Positions 23,831 through 34,226 of a DNA stretch of 64,000 nt are shown here, one piece after another. The translations under genes and the position numbers were made by a program. The stretch is taken from assembly GCA_963920635.1 (NCBI GenBank), contig OY987299.1, forward strand, positions 24,878,901 through 24,942,900. Direction: 5' to 3'. Origin of the DNA: Pseudeuparius sepicola (Eukaryota > Arthropoda > Insecta > Coleoptera > Anthribidae). How positions within the stretch are numbered: position 1 is the stretch's first letter; each line of letters opens with the position of its first letter. The notes beneath the pieces were generated by a model. That model was given only the letters and a program-made list of their open reading frames with translations. It was not told where the DNA came from and ran no database searches.

Positions 23831-25369
23831 CCTCGTTGATAGTTTTGTAGTTTCGAACTTCAGGAAAGTTTGATACACAACACAGTGAAACAAATATTGC
23901 TGTAGATATAGGCGTAAATAGCATTGAATTATAAGGTTCCAACGCCTTATAAATTTGAAAAATAATAAGCCCCTTATTTTGTTCTTCCTTTACTAGTACA
24001 ACATTTGCTACAATCTTTTTCCTTTGGCTTGGCTTATGTAATTTTTTCTCGCGTCCACTCATTTTATAGCCAATGTGTTTTTTGCGACGTGCCTTCTATA
24101 TTCCTACGCGCACACCCATGCGGGGTCTTTTTCAGGCATGGGCGGAGTCATGATTTTACGGCAGTGAAATGGACCAAACATGTGTCGGTGTTGTTGATAC
24201 TCGGAGATGGACAATACCCACCCACTTGACGTAAGCTTGCAGTTACTTGCCCAATTGAAGAAAAAATAAAAGCTTGCAAAAAAGCCAGAAATAAGTGCAA
24301 TATGGGTATATATAAATACTTTCTACGCTGACAGTTTTGCAACATTCGTATATTTTTTTGTCTACCTGCCTTCAGTAGCCATTCTTTAATTTGGCGGACT
24401 TTACTTTTGCTAATCTACGTTGCTCTGTCAGCAAAAAAGTTGTAGATTAGTCTAGATTGTTGTTATGAGCCATTTCAGATAGATACACATTTAAATTGTG
24501 AATTCGCAATTGTAAGAAATAGACAATTTTCAAACAGTACAATTTCCGCATTCGTGATAGCTTATAAATGAGCCAAGTGCGAAATGTAACTGAGCGAAAT
24601 GCAACTAATGATAACTACTATGAAAGTCGGTATTTAAAAAGTTTAAGAACTCAAAGAACAAGACACTATTTTCAATTATGGGATTGAAATAATAAATAAT
24701 TCATTTTTCACAATTTGGAATCTAGTAGCACACGTAATATTATGCTCAGCGCCATCGGCTATTTTCTCATTAGGAAAGTTTGTTTTCTATTCTCGACAAA
24801 TAATTTTAAACAACATTTTACTGCAATCAAAATAGAGACAGTTATTTTATACTCTATTAAAAATGGCTATCATTGTTTGATGAAAATGATTTTCTTAAAA
24901 ACAAAAATATTATAGCTATCAAGGAGCAAAATACTCTATTGTTATTAAACGTAGGTATTAGTCAATGCATGCGTTGAATTATGGAAATTATTATGTTGAT
25001 TGTGTAATAATCGTAAATAATATGTAATCTGTCAGGTCATGCACACCTATATTAGTAGAACTATAGAATACTAGACATTAAGATGATGATGAACTTCAAA
25101 TAAATATCAAACGGGAGAATTGGAAATGAAAACTGAAAATTACTGCTATAGTAACATAAACGCGGGAGACAAAACATCGATCTAGATCTTCCTTTTTGGG
25201 TCAGTGAACTTGATTGAGATTAGTGAACGTGATTGAGATTAGAATTTTGTTGTTTATCCTTATCGTATACCTATGTAGACTATTCGTTATCCTCAGATAT
25301 GGAAATTCCGAATCCCTGGACATACCCCACTTACCATGCGAATCGATTTAGTTTCTGGACCATCGGATA

Positions 25370-25690
25370 TATTCCCTCTCAGGATTACATAATGCCCCAT
25401 TTACGTGTGTTTCCGTGCAACAGCGGTATCTAGGCGAGGGAGAAGGGGGGGCTTAAATCTGCGGTCGGAGGCCGTTGGAGGAGTCCGCGCCGTAAATAAG
25501 GCTCGTATCGTATTTTGTTTGTAGCGGCCGGTCCTGGCGGGTGGGGCGGTTGAGACAGAGAGAGAGGGAGGCTGAAAGAATTATTATTGCCGGAGGGATC
25601 GTGATTTATTCGCCTAATGGAGTCTGAGGTCGGCCAGGGACGGGTTATCGGGGTTTCGGTGAGGAAAGGTCGTTACGGGGGCTGAAGTAG
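25370..25690. other. GC-rich island, purine-rich strand, candidate regulatory DNA
   Basis: The + strand is strongly G-rich (GGCGAGGGAGAAGGGGGGGC, GAGACAGAGAGAGAGGGAGG) with GTAAATAA and TTTATTCGCC words. GAGA-type runs of this sort are common in insect promoters and Polycomb response elements, but here that is only a compositional hint. No transcript structure can be deduced. Confidence 0.3.
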
Positions 25691-25749
25691 ACGTTATTTT
25701 CAGGGGTTTGTACCTTTGCCTAGTTGGTAGTGAGATATGGTATAGTAAA

Positions 25750-26366
25750 ATTATTTTAAGAAGTCTTTACTGGGACTGTCAATTGGTAATTTGGCCATCC
25801 TAAGTTGGCATCAATGTAGCAAAAAATACAACTGGGGTCGTCATAAGTCCAGGTCAGTAACGAGCCCATTTGCACAATGGATAACTACTAATAACACGAA
25901 CAAGAACAACGCAGGTAACGGTACAAAACCCGCGTATATTTTCACTGCCCAAAGTTTGAACCCTTTTGAACGTTCCAGAAAACCTTCACTGTCACTTTCA
26001 CAACACCGAAATAAAATTTGCCTGAGTACGCACCATAGACGCAGCCGCAAGTATACTTGAGTTGATTATACCAAATTACCAAAATGAAAGGTTCTCCATG
26101 ACGTTTGAAATTATTATTAAAATGATAGTCATTGTTATTTTTATTTGTAGAGGTATAATCGTGATTGCAATAGGGTTTTTATTTTATTATGTTCTTCTTT
26201 TCGTATCACTTGGGTAACTTTTTACATCAAAAATCAATGAGTGACGTCATTAACTGGTTGAGACACATATACCAATATTATACCCATGGTTAACAAAAAA
26301 TTCCTAGGGATTTTGTGGAGAATGTCATCTGACAAAATCGGGACTACTTGCAGTAATCGGGGTATA
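25750..26366 (+). repeat. dispersed repeat, copy 2
   Basis: Second copy of the sequence at 13050-13592, about 12.6 kb away and in the same orientation. It is slightly longer owing to internal indels. The right limit CGGGGTATA is shared, while the left flanks diverge before TTTTAAGAA. The copies differ at many positions, so they are old. Confidence 0.8.
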
Positions 26367-26459
26367 TGTACACGGTGAACCAACCAAACTTACTAAGAAG
26401 AGCATAGGTATGTTTTAATTATATATACATATTTATTTGGGTGTAGATTAAAGGAGGCA

Positions 26460-26960
26460 TTTAGTGGCGGCTCGTCCGTAGAGCCTCTCGGGCTAGAGCC
26501 CCCCCAGTAGAAAATCAAAAAAATAAGTTAGTTCCGCGACTGCTATGCCAGTTTTCTATATTTTACTTCTTTGTTCCTTCCTAATTAAATTGTCGCAACG
26601 CATGCAACCAATACCTTCGTCGCTTGGGGGCTACGAATGATGCAAGCCTCGATTTCGCCAGGAAAAGGCCGCGATCGGGCCAAGTCGGCTTCTTCCGCCA
26701 TGCGCCGCTGCATTTTATACGCGGATGTAGCATACGAGAAAGCTCTCGGTTTTTAAGCCCCAAAAAACGTAGTCCGGTCTTTCACTTTGGGATTGAACAG
26801 TCTCTCTCTGCCTGTTGTCTCTGTGGTTCCGTTAACAAGGGCGTGATACGGGACAGCGCGTGCTTACAAAATTATTCTCGGTGCCACGCTCTGTTTACAG
26901 TAACTTCTTACAAAACTCTAGAAAAAAACGGGAGTTATTGTTTTATGCACTTTTTATATT
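26460..26960. mobile_element. 5' part of a hAT-like element, truncated
   Basis: TAGTGGCGGCTCGTCC followed by GGGCTAGAGCCCCCCC is the kind of end seen in insect hAT transposons. The next 450 bp, with CGATTTCGCCAGGAAAAGGC and ATTTTATACGCGG, look like the promoter and leader region of such an element. No partner end (CGAGCCGCCACTA) was found, so the element is truncated. The overlapping open frames on both strands are composition effects. Confidence 0.4.
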
Positions 26961-27277
26961 AATTATGCAAAAATACGAAATTAATACTGAAAACAAAAAA
27001 TAAAAAAAGCCCATGCCGGAAGTAGGTACCCACCTCGGTACTCACCTTTTTTATTAATCGACCATGCGTGTTCTTTTTCTTTTCAAAACGTTGCCCCCTC
27101 CTGTGCCTTTACCCAGGAACCGCACTGGAAGACATATATATTATGTACGAAGAAGCATTGTTAAGACCGCCCGCAAAAAATCCAGACACACCAACTTTCA
27201 AACTTTAATTGTGGAAGGGAAACAAATAATTTAAATAGATAAATTATTGTAACATTGCAATTCTTAAACTGGATAGT

Positions 27278-27284
27278 CTACGTG
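27278..27284. repeat. 7-bp target duplication, left
   Basis: CTACGTG, repeated exactly at 27594-27600 on the other side of the element. Confidence 0.8.
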
Positions 27285-27593
27285 CGTTGAGTGAGGAATA
27301 ATAAGAGGCACAACCTTACGGGACGCAGCGTAGCCGAAAACGCGCCCCGAAAAGCGTCCGAGATAAAAAGCGTCCGAGCATATCCTTCCAGTAAAATAAA
27401 AAATATATAAAATTGTACCGTTAGCCCGTTGTAGAGGGATTGGTGTTCTCGAAAACATAAACAAGTTGTAAAAATCCGTGGTCGCTAGGCGACTATAGCG
27501 AGTGGGGGCAACGGGGTGCTTCAGGGTAAGCACACGAAAACCGGCTCGCAATTTTATATGGGCGTTGCGCCTCTTATTATTCCTCACTCAACG
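27285..27593. mobile_element. 309-bp MITE with 25-bp terminal inverted repeats
   Basis: Starts CGTTGAGTGAGGAATAATAA continuing GAGGC, and ends with the exact inverse. Direct 7-bp repeats CTACGTG flank it. A second copy lies at 58786-58987. Inside are CGTCCGAG duplications but no gene. The 7-bp duplication does not fit mariner (2 bp) or typical hAT (8 bp), so the superfamily is open. Confidence 0.88.
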
Positions 27594-27600
27594 CTACGTG
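27594..27600. repeat. 7-bp target duplication, right
   Basis: CTACGTG, identical to 27278-27284. Confidence 0.8.
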
Positions 27601-27827
27601 TAAAAAATCTTTGTCTATGATGTCTCGAATCACCAGTCTGTCTACGCGATAAAGGTATCGTAAGGAATGTACATTTCTGCTTATTTTCTTCTTGGTCCAA
27701 GGATATCCTTTCCATATAAAATATTCTACTGGATTTCCACTTCGGACGGATCATGGCCTTACAGTTACCATCAAAGATAGTAAACCTGTATAAAATAATA
27801 GGTACTTACTGCTAGTATACAGGGTGA

Positions 27828-28376
27828 TTCACTTTTTATGTTTTGGGCCTTAAGGCATGAAAAAAAAACAGTTTTGGGTGTACGCTTTTTTATACAAGCT
27901 TTTTTCCAAGATACAGAACGTCAAAGTTTTAAAAAATACATTAAATTTTGCTTTTATATTTTCAAGTTTTTTTTATCGATATTGTAAACCAAATTAGATA
28001 ATGGAAGTTTAAGCAGAGTTATTTTAATTACTCTTGCAGTCCAAGTATCTTTTCAAATTTCTATTTTGAATAAAGAACTTGTAAATTAAATTAAAAAAAA
28101 AACAAATTTGCCCTGAAGAGGTAGCAGAGAAAATGTAGACTAATTTTTCCTAGAAACTTGTATCCGAAAACAGTATTTTAATTTACGTTATACAGGCTCT
28201 TAACATTTTTCTTTCTTTTTGTCTAAATAGATACCTATACCTCTGCCATTAGTTAGATTAGTCTGCCACATTTCCTTAAAATATCTCGGCAAATTCAAAA
28301 ATAATGAATTAAAATCTAATATTAATATTTTTTAAAAACTTTGGCGCCCTGAATCTTGGAAACGAAGGCTTTGTAC
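27828..28376. mobile_element. degenerate TACAGGGTG foldback element
   Basis: The left end is TACAGGGTGATTCAC. The segment TTTTTTCCAAGATACAG..CGTCAAAGTTTT near 27899 returns inverted near 28340 as AAACTTTGGCGCCCTGAATC followed by TTGGAAACGAAGG. The right terminus is lost. No coding capacity. Confidence 0.5.
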
Positions 28377-29793
28377 AATGTATAATTCTTGAGATCTCGC
28401 CGCTCTTAAGAACCCTAAGCAAATCTAACTAAAATACATAAGAGGCACCAAATTTGAGATCAGTCAGATCTTCATCAAATCGGAAAGCAACCAAAACTAC
28501 AAAATAAAAAATAACTGGTTGATATAAAAATATGATAAGGGTAAATAAACTTTAGTTCTGAGCTACATACTTTTATTTTATATTTTTTAATGAAAGTAGT
28601 CTAAGCCTAGCGACGTTTTATTGCTATTAGAATCAATTTTAATTTATATTTATCGTGTGTCACAGAACCACTACCTAGGTACTCTGCAACGTGATTCGGG
28701 TGCGTAAGATGGTACCAGGTGTTCAAACTTGTCTCTAAAAGTATTGTACGATTATTATGTTTATCTTCTTTCTAAGAAAAGCCTCATGATCAAATATTTT
28801 ATGTACATGAATAGGGTTATAGTGATACAAATCTTGGACTTTTTCCAACAAGTTTGACAGATTTGTTTCAAATAAGCCATAATGGATAAATGTGGAAAGG
28901 GTCGGCTTTATAAATGAATTCTAGACCTCTTGACAACATCTGTTCGGTTTTTCTTCGGGGCACTTCTGTTGCTGTTTCTATAAAAAAATAAGGGTTGTGT
29001 TCCAATACAATCCATTTCCTTGAAAACGCTCTGGATGATATACTTTTCATCGGATTCGCCCATCTGTTTCCTTAGAACATTTGAAATAGTTGCTCCGTGC
29101 GTTCAGACGAGGATTTTTAAGTGAGAAAAGAAAATTAAACTGGATAAATTCCAGCTCTTTCGAAGTTTTGATTTTAGACTCGGTTAATATTTTGTAATTG
29201 GAAACAAAAAGCGCGCTTTTCTTCGGTATTTCGCTTAGAAATAACCGACATCTTATACGAAAACATTATAATTTATATAAATAATATACAAAATCGACGG
29301 CTAAGTAGGTTGTCACGGGGTTTTTATGCGTCCCGGTTATAGAAATAATGAGGTGAGGGTTTTCCAACTTGGTTGGCACGCCACTAGCGCTGTTATACGA
29401 TATTTGGCAGCCGTTTCAATGGTTCTTGTTAATTAACCATAAGTAATATTACATTAAGATGATTTATTTCATTCCTAAGCTAAGCAAAGACAAATAAACG
29501 TTTATTTTTAATACTAGTCTCTACTTTAATACTTGTCTATCGGGCCAAGCTGCCGTGAGCCGCTACGTGCTCGCTTTAATCTTTTGAACATCTTTAAAGC
29601 CGCTTAATTTGCTTCAAGACTGATACCTGAATTCATCTTATACTGATGAAGCTAAACACTATCACTAGTGTTGTACTACCTATGTCTACTGCAAAATAAG
29701 TCATATTTGTGGAAGATTCTTTAACACCTTTTGTTCTAAGGACTTCATTCGGAAGTACCTATCTAAGACATCGGATTGCTTTTATATTGCTTA
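28377..29793. other. AT-rich stretch without a recognised gene
   Basis: No repeat ends or protein motifs recognised. The CCACTAGCGCTG word near 29391 resembles pieces of decayed insect repeats. Confidence 0.45.
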
Positions 29794-29981
29794 TACAGGG
29801 TGATTCATGCGATGTAAACAATTTTTACGCCTTTGTTGTTTGCGCTAATTTATTCGTATGCTAAGTTTCATTTGTCCCACGTTGTAAACTTTACAATTTT
29901 TTTTTCGCATTTTCCCTTATAAGTGGGCCTTTCCCATTGGGTGTTGAAAATTTTTAACCTCATGACTGAATCGCCCCGTAT
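29794..29981. mobile_element. 188-bp TACAGGGTG-type MITE
   Basis: The left end TACAGGGTGATTCA is matched by TGAATCGCCCCGTA on the right (inverse TACGGGGCGATTCA, two mismatches). Inside, AACAATTTTTACGCC loosely pairs with GTTGAAAATTTTTAACC. Too short to code. Confidence 0.6.
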
Positions 29982-30019
29982 ATTATTTGCTCTCGACACC
30001 ATGATAGCAGATGGGGAAG

Positions 30020-30360
30020 TTGTGTCTCAGATTCCATCTAGTTCCCAAACTAGCCGCGCGTAAACAAATATTATATATATATATATGCCTAACTATTTGG
30101 CCCACAAACTTTACTGAATGCCAGGGATTCCCGGCATGTCATTGTCGCGTTAATGAATCGCAGACGAGACGAGTTGGACGTACATGTTTCCAATTTTATG
30201 TTGTTTTTGTCCGCCGCTGTCTGCTGTCTAAGTTTACACCTGGGGACCTGGCTTCCTGAAGCGCGCATTAAATCTCATTTCGCGTCTGCCGCCAGCCTCG
30301 CGTCTATCATGTACAGCGTCCCCTTAGACCATAAATAATTGCCTCGAAAAAGTTTTCCTT
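30020..30360. other. GC-richer unique island, candidate regulatory DNA
   Basis: Contains CCAGGGATTCCCGGCATG, CATTGTCGCGTTAATGAATCG, and GAAGCGCGCATTAAATC. Open frames on the + strand overlap in two phases, so none is preferred. It is the nearest island upstream of the exon at 32999 other than the exon's own leader. Confidence 0.3.
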
Positions 30361-30434
30361 GCTCATGGTCGGAGGAAGAGATTTTCCCTTAACTGATTTC
30401 TAGCTGCGATTATTTCGCTCCATCGACTTGAATA

Positions 30435-30587
30435 GTATATTTCCTAACAAGTGCGGAAAGTGCCTCTTTTCCGCACGCGATTGCAGATTCCGCAAGAGTT
30501 AGGAACACTATTTTTTCTACACGCGTGCGGAAAAGTAAGACACTCTTCCGCACGCATTTACTTTTCCGCACGCTTGTAGAAAAAAGA
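30435..30587. repeat. cluster of TTCCGCACGC motifs in both orientations
   Basis: Within 150 bp the word CCGCACGC or its inverse GCGTGCGG occurs four times, plus a variant GTGCGGAAAG. The central part ACGCGTGCGGAAAAGTAA pairs with TACTTTTCCGCACGCTTGT to make a hairpin. TTTTTTCTACA and TGTAGAAAAAA flank that hairpin. A diverged copy is at 15211-15330. Confidence 0.65.
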
Positions 30588-31622
30588 CATTACAAGCTTT
30601 ATTTAAAGTATATTTAGCGTTGTATTTTGATACCTCGTATGTCCGTTTAGAAACTTATAAGATGATGAGATTAATATTGCAATTATAATGTCGATGTAAT
30701 TGGTACTGTCAACAGTCAGTTCTGATGTCACGATTAGCAAAGCAATAACAGTTTACTATTAAAATTAGATCATGTTATGATAATTACGTACATGACTTCC
30801 TAGAAATGAGCGGATGTATCGTGTTAAAAGTGAAAGTATGGTAGTAAGTGCGCTTTTTAGGAAGTTTATATTTTTGTGAAGAGACCGCTCTTTCTAATTT
30901 CTATACGTGGCTGACAATAGAAACCAAATTCCTATATAACCGAATATATGCATACATTCGCAGCATAAAGCTTGGTTTGCATCAGCGAAACCGCGAAAAA
31001 CTTTCCACAGGAAATGCTAGAAAAGCGGTTTCTCACATATATTCAATAAAAGTTAGCCATTATGTAGCAAACTTCCAGAAAGTTTCCTTGGGAGAAAACT
31101 TAAAGATCTTCAAGATCCCGGCATTTATTCGCGAAAAAATTTCCAATTCCAAGTGTAGCGTTTCGCGCAGCGACACCACTCGCCGTTTAGTTTTTTAAAG
31201 AAAAAAATTAATGAAATACCGAGGCATTTCTGTCGCTGTGTTTACTGAAGTAACATTGCTCGCTGCAAATTATTTGAGTAGACGAGAACAAATAAGCGTA
31301 AAATTATAATTGCCAATAAAACTAAAACCGAAATAAATTCGATGTAAAAATAGTTATTTTTCTCCTGGTTTTTGCGATTGAACGCCAGCCACCTAGCAAC
31401 GTCTCCCGACAACTGAGAAATGGTGGGATTCGTATAATTTCTTATACTTTGCACCATACCTGCGATGTTTTACAGCGAATATCTTCCAATAGAAGTGAAA
31501 ACAACTCAATTTTAAAAACTAAAAATTCGGAGAACTTGAGAATTTATAAATCATCTTCTGTTATTGACCTAGGCTTGTTCAGTAGTCAAACTATTTATTT
31601 TCACATTCCATATAGGTTTAAT
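30588..31622. other. stretch without a recognised gene
   Basis: A 116-codon frame at 30848-31198 begins at a non-ATG codon and shows no domain. No transposon ends were seen. Confidence 0.4.
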
Positions 31623-32409
31623 ATACAGAGTTAGTCAAAACTATGGAAAGATGCTTATATTTTCTGAAGTATTCGTTACAAGAATTTTAAAGATGTTTTT
31701 ACAAAACTTTTAGGCACATGTTGGCTTTCAATTAATATATCTTTGCAGTTTTGGATACCTACGCCAGTATAAAATTTTAAATGAGTTTCCATAAGAAATA
31801 AATAAGAAAAAAATAACTTTCCGATCACCACCTTCGCTTGGACTTCATTAATCCAGTTCTTATCAAATTAGCCAAGGAAATCAAATGAAACTTGAAGATA
31901 AATATAATAACAAATGTTACTAAGAACTGTTATTCCATTGAATGTTGATAATTTTGCCCATTATTATCACTACAGAAAATTAAAAAGAATTTATCACATT
32001 TACGAAAGGTGAAGGCAATATCCTTTTTGCATCTTCAGTAACTTTAGCTGTCGGTTCTTCCAAATTTAAAGGCCTGTCATTGTAGATAACATTTTAAATA
32101 TTGACATTTTATTTGATTTTCATAGCTAATTTGCTTGAATGGAATAAATGAAGTTCAATGGAAGGAGCTAATTTTTAGGGAAGTTAGGTAACTTCTTTAC
32201 ATTTTTTTGTTTAACCCCATTAAAATTGTATACTGACGTATCCAGATGGAGACAGTCTTTTCAAAGATGCAAAGAAAATCATATCATGTCAACGAAATTG
32301 TTTAGTCAAGAAAAAATTTACCAAAAAAACTTTCGTTAATTCATCTTTTTAAAACCACGAATATTTCAGGAAATATAAGCACCTTTCCGTACCTTTTACC
32401 CTTCCTGTA
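31623..32409. mobile_element. degenerate foldback element of the TACAGGGTG kind
   Basis: Left TACAGAGTTAGTCAAAACTA then TGGAAAGATGCTTATATTTT pairs with right GGAAATATAAGCACCTTTCC and TTTTACCCTTCCTGTA. The inner arms match only in part (ATTCGTTACAAG..TTTTAAAGATG). No coding capacity. It ends about 110 bp before the duplicated block at 32519. Confidence 0.5.
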
Positions 32410-32518
32410 GGAAGCTCCAAAGTACTCGCTGAAACTCCAGTGTTTTACAAAAGCAAAAGATTGAAAATCGGTCAACATTGTCCACCAGAAAATGGCAGCC
32501 GAAGTTACAAGGTTGTTT

Positions 32519-32642
32519 CATCGAATATTGATAACCATAGAAGGGTCATTTGGCAAGACACTTTGATCTCGGCGACTCGGAAGGCTTGCCGCTCAGGAAG
32601 CTCTCTGTTCCCGTCGCCTTCGCCACTATCTCCCGCCGACTG
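32519..32642 (+). promoter_or_regulatory. conserved-looking block, copy upstream of the exon
   Basis: About 124 bp resemble 47901-48025 in the putative intron. Shared words are CGAATATTGA, AACCATAGAAGGGT, CACTTTGATCTCGGCGACT, GTTCCCGTCGCCTTCGCCA and TATCTCCC. Identity by eye is near 80 percent. It lies some 360 bp upstream of the start codon at 32999. The frames differ between the copies, so it is not an exon duplication. It could be a promoter-proximal regulatory element or an undiagnosed repeat. Confidence 0.5.
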
Positions 32643-32699
32643 GAAGAGAGGCAAGGGGTAATAACGGACGGACTACCTGGGTGTATTCATCAAGCGAAC

Positions 32700-32998
32700 C
32701 TTCTTTGGTTATACGTATTCGGTGGTTGTGTGGAACTCGTGTGTGTTTCATGAAGAGTCGCCGTTTTTTTCTTACGAAACCCGCTAGCTGTGGTGCAACC
32801 TATAAGACCCCGAACTGTCTCGAGCGTGACACTGGCCACTTTTAGCGCAGTCCCCGCGTGCTGCGCCCCACCTCCTCAACGACTGTGATACCCGAAGCGG
32901 GACCGACAGGGATTATGGTGCAGTAGTGTCTCCTCGCCGAGTGCCTTAGAACCGGAGCCAAGTCCGACAGTACGGAGGGCGGGATCTGCGGGGGCGCG
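32700..32998 (+). promoter_or_regulatory. putative 5' leader of the Hr3-like first exon, with a uORF
   Basis: GC content climbs toward the coding start. GCGCAGTCCCC near 32848 offers an initiator-like CAGTC. ATG GTG CAG TAG at 32915-32926 forms a four-codon upstream ORF in the same frame as the main start. Its stop shows that translation of the main ORF cannot begin further upstream. No clear TATA box was seen. Confidence 0.4.
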
Positions 32999-33178
32999 AT
33001 GGTGGTGCTCCAGGAGAGCGGGTCGCCGGTGCAGGCGGCCGCCAGCGCCGCGGCGGCGCTCTTCGACCCGCTGGACTACCGGCAGACGCCGGCCTGCCTC
33101 AAGATGCTGCCGAAGCGGTTCATCGGCGTGCACCACTGGCTGAGTCCGGTCTGCGCGAAGGACCTCAAGGCGCAAATA
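32999..33178 (+). CDS. Hr3: first coding exon of an Hr3/ROR-like nuclear receptor (isoform-specific N-terminus)
   Basis: Sixty codons run from the ATG in a strong context (GCGATGG) to a consensus donor GTAAGT at 33179. Phase is 0. Residues 1-20 are Ala-rich. FDPLDYRQTPACLKMLPKRF and IGVHHWLSPVCAKDLKAQI follow. KAQI is what precedes EIIPCKVCGDKSSG in insect HR3, and (M)KAQI or TSQI precede it in vertebrate RORs. There, alternative first exons also join at this point. HR3 is an ecdysone-induced orphan receptor binding AGGTCA half-sites in the nucleus. Codon usage is GC-rich, unlike the surroundings. The DNA-binding domain is not in the window, so the intron would exceed 30.8 kb. That it is a real exon is likely; the name rests on the short terminal motif and on exon logic, and the rest of the sequence is not recognised. 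Confidence 0.5.
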
Positions 33179-33184
33179 GTAAGT
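33179..33184 (+). other. splice donor GTAAGT
   Basis: A perfect consensus donor directly after codon 60. Without splicing, the frame would continue for 27 more codons of ordinary intron sequence to a stop at 33262. Confidence 0.7.
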
Positions 33185-33875
33185 GGCGGTGCGGTTTACG
33201 GGAAGGTGGTCTATTGTTCACCGCTCGCGGTGTGTGTTACTATAGTTTTTATATTGCGATGATATTGATATGCTAGTATTGTTTACAAATCTAACTAGGT
33301 TCTTACCACGGAGAATGTAATTCAACACTATAAGTGTTATTACGACATGTCTAAAAAGATTAACCCAAATAAGAATAAAATATGCATTTAATATCACCTT
33401 AACGTAAACTAAAAAATTATAATGAATTTTATTTTTTAAAAATAAGCATTAAGTATGTACAGGGTTGGCCATCCAAGCGGAAATAGTAACATGCAGGAAC
33501 ACCAATTGAAATAAAAATGTGTTTAAAAAAGCGAAAATATTCTAAAAATTAATTCCGTTTTAAAGAATTTTTACAATTTGTATGAGTAGATTAAAGAAAA
33601 ACAATTTTTCAAAAAAAAATGAGTACTTATTTTATCAAAAGTAGTAAAAAAGGATAATTTATAACAAAGATAACTATTAAGTATTTAAATGTGCATTATA
33701 CAGGTTGTCTCGTGTCTCGAAGTTAACAAGTGATATTTCCATCGAGAAAAAGCAGAAGCCTGGTTAATAAATAAAGCCTTAAGATATTCTTTATTCAGTC
33801 TGAGTCAGTTATTTGTAGCAGGACTTTAACATTGGATAGAAAATGACATTTTAAAACGAAAATTTCATATCAATA
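33185..33875. other. start of the putative first intron
   Basis: AT-rich, with isolated repeat ends (ACAGGGTTGGCC near 33458 and ATACAGGTTGTCTCG near 33699). No coding signal. Confidence 0.5.
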
Positions 33876-34225
33876 TACAGGGTGGTCACTCTTACAGTGC
33901 ATACCATTGGGATATCCGAAACGGTAAGAGATACAGCATGGGTTAAATTGGAAAAAAGTTGCGTTTTGTATGCCTTTCAAAAATCTGAAAAGAAATCTAA
34001 GATATCTTGAGTAGTTCCTGAAATATTGCTGAAAAACTGAAAATATGCCTTTTCTTTCTTCCTTCATAACTTTTTTATATGTAATGGAAAATTTATGAAA
34101 CCTGGCAATCTTTCTCGATGTGAGCTTTTCAATGGAAATGTCAAATAATTCCTACGCCACCTAGATTCTGAAATATTCGTTTCGGATATCCCAATGGTAT
34201 GCACTGTAAGAGTGACCATCCTGTA
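33876..34225. mobile_element. 350-bp TACAGGGTG MITE with 48-bp terminal inverted repeats
   Basis: Left TACAGGGTGGTCACTCTTAC continues AGTGCATACCATTGGGATAT and CCGAAACG. The right end is its inverse with one mismatch in 48. The interior is unique and non-coding; the minus-strand frame there is a shadow. Confidence 0.9.
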
Positions 34226-34226
34226 T

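Larger units (their letters stand above)
23413..25749. other. stretch without a recognised gene
   Basis: It holds two islands (23460-23830 and 25370-25690) and otherwise AT-rich DNA. A 115-codon minus-strand frame starting at an ATG at 24062 (MSGREKKLHKPSQRKK, basic) is the longest. It has no known domain, and its second half runs through the 23460-23830 island. I do not call it a gene. Confidence 0.4.

Noticed and set aside
23715..24062. 115-codon minus-strand frame starting MSGREKK as a gene
   Set aside because: No domain, no splice or leader signals, and codon use like the flanking AT-rich DNA.
30435..30587. CRISPR-like array
   Set aside because: The repeated words are in both orientations with irregular spacing, and the DNA is eukaryotic.
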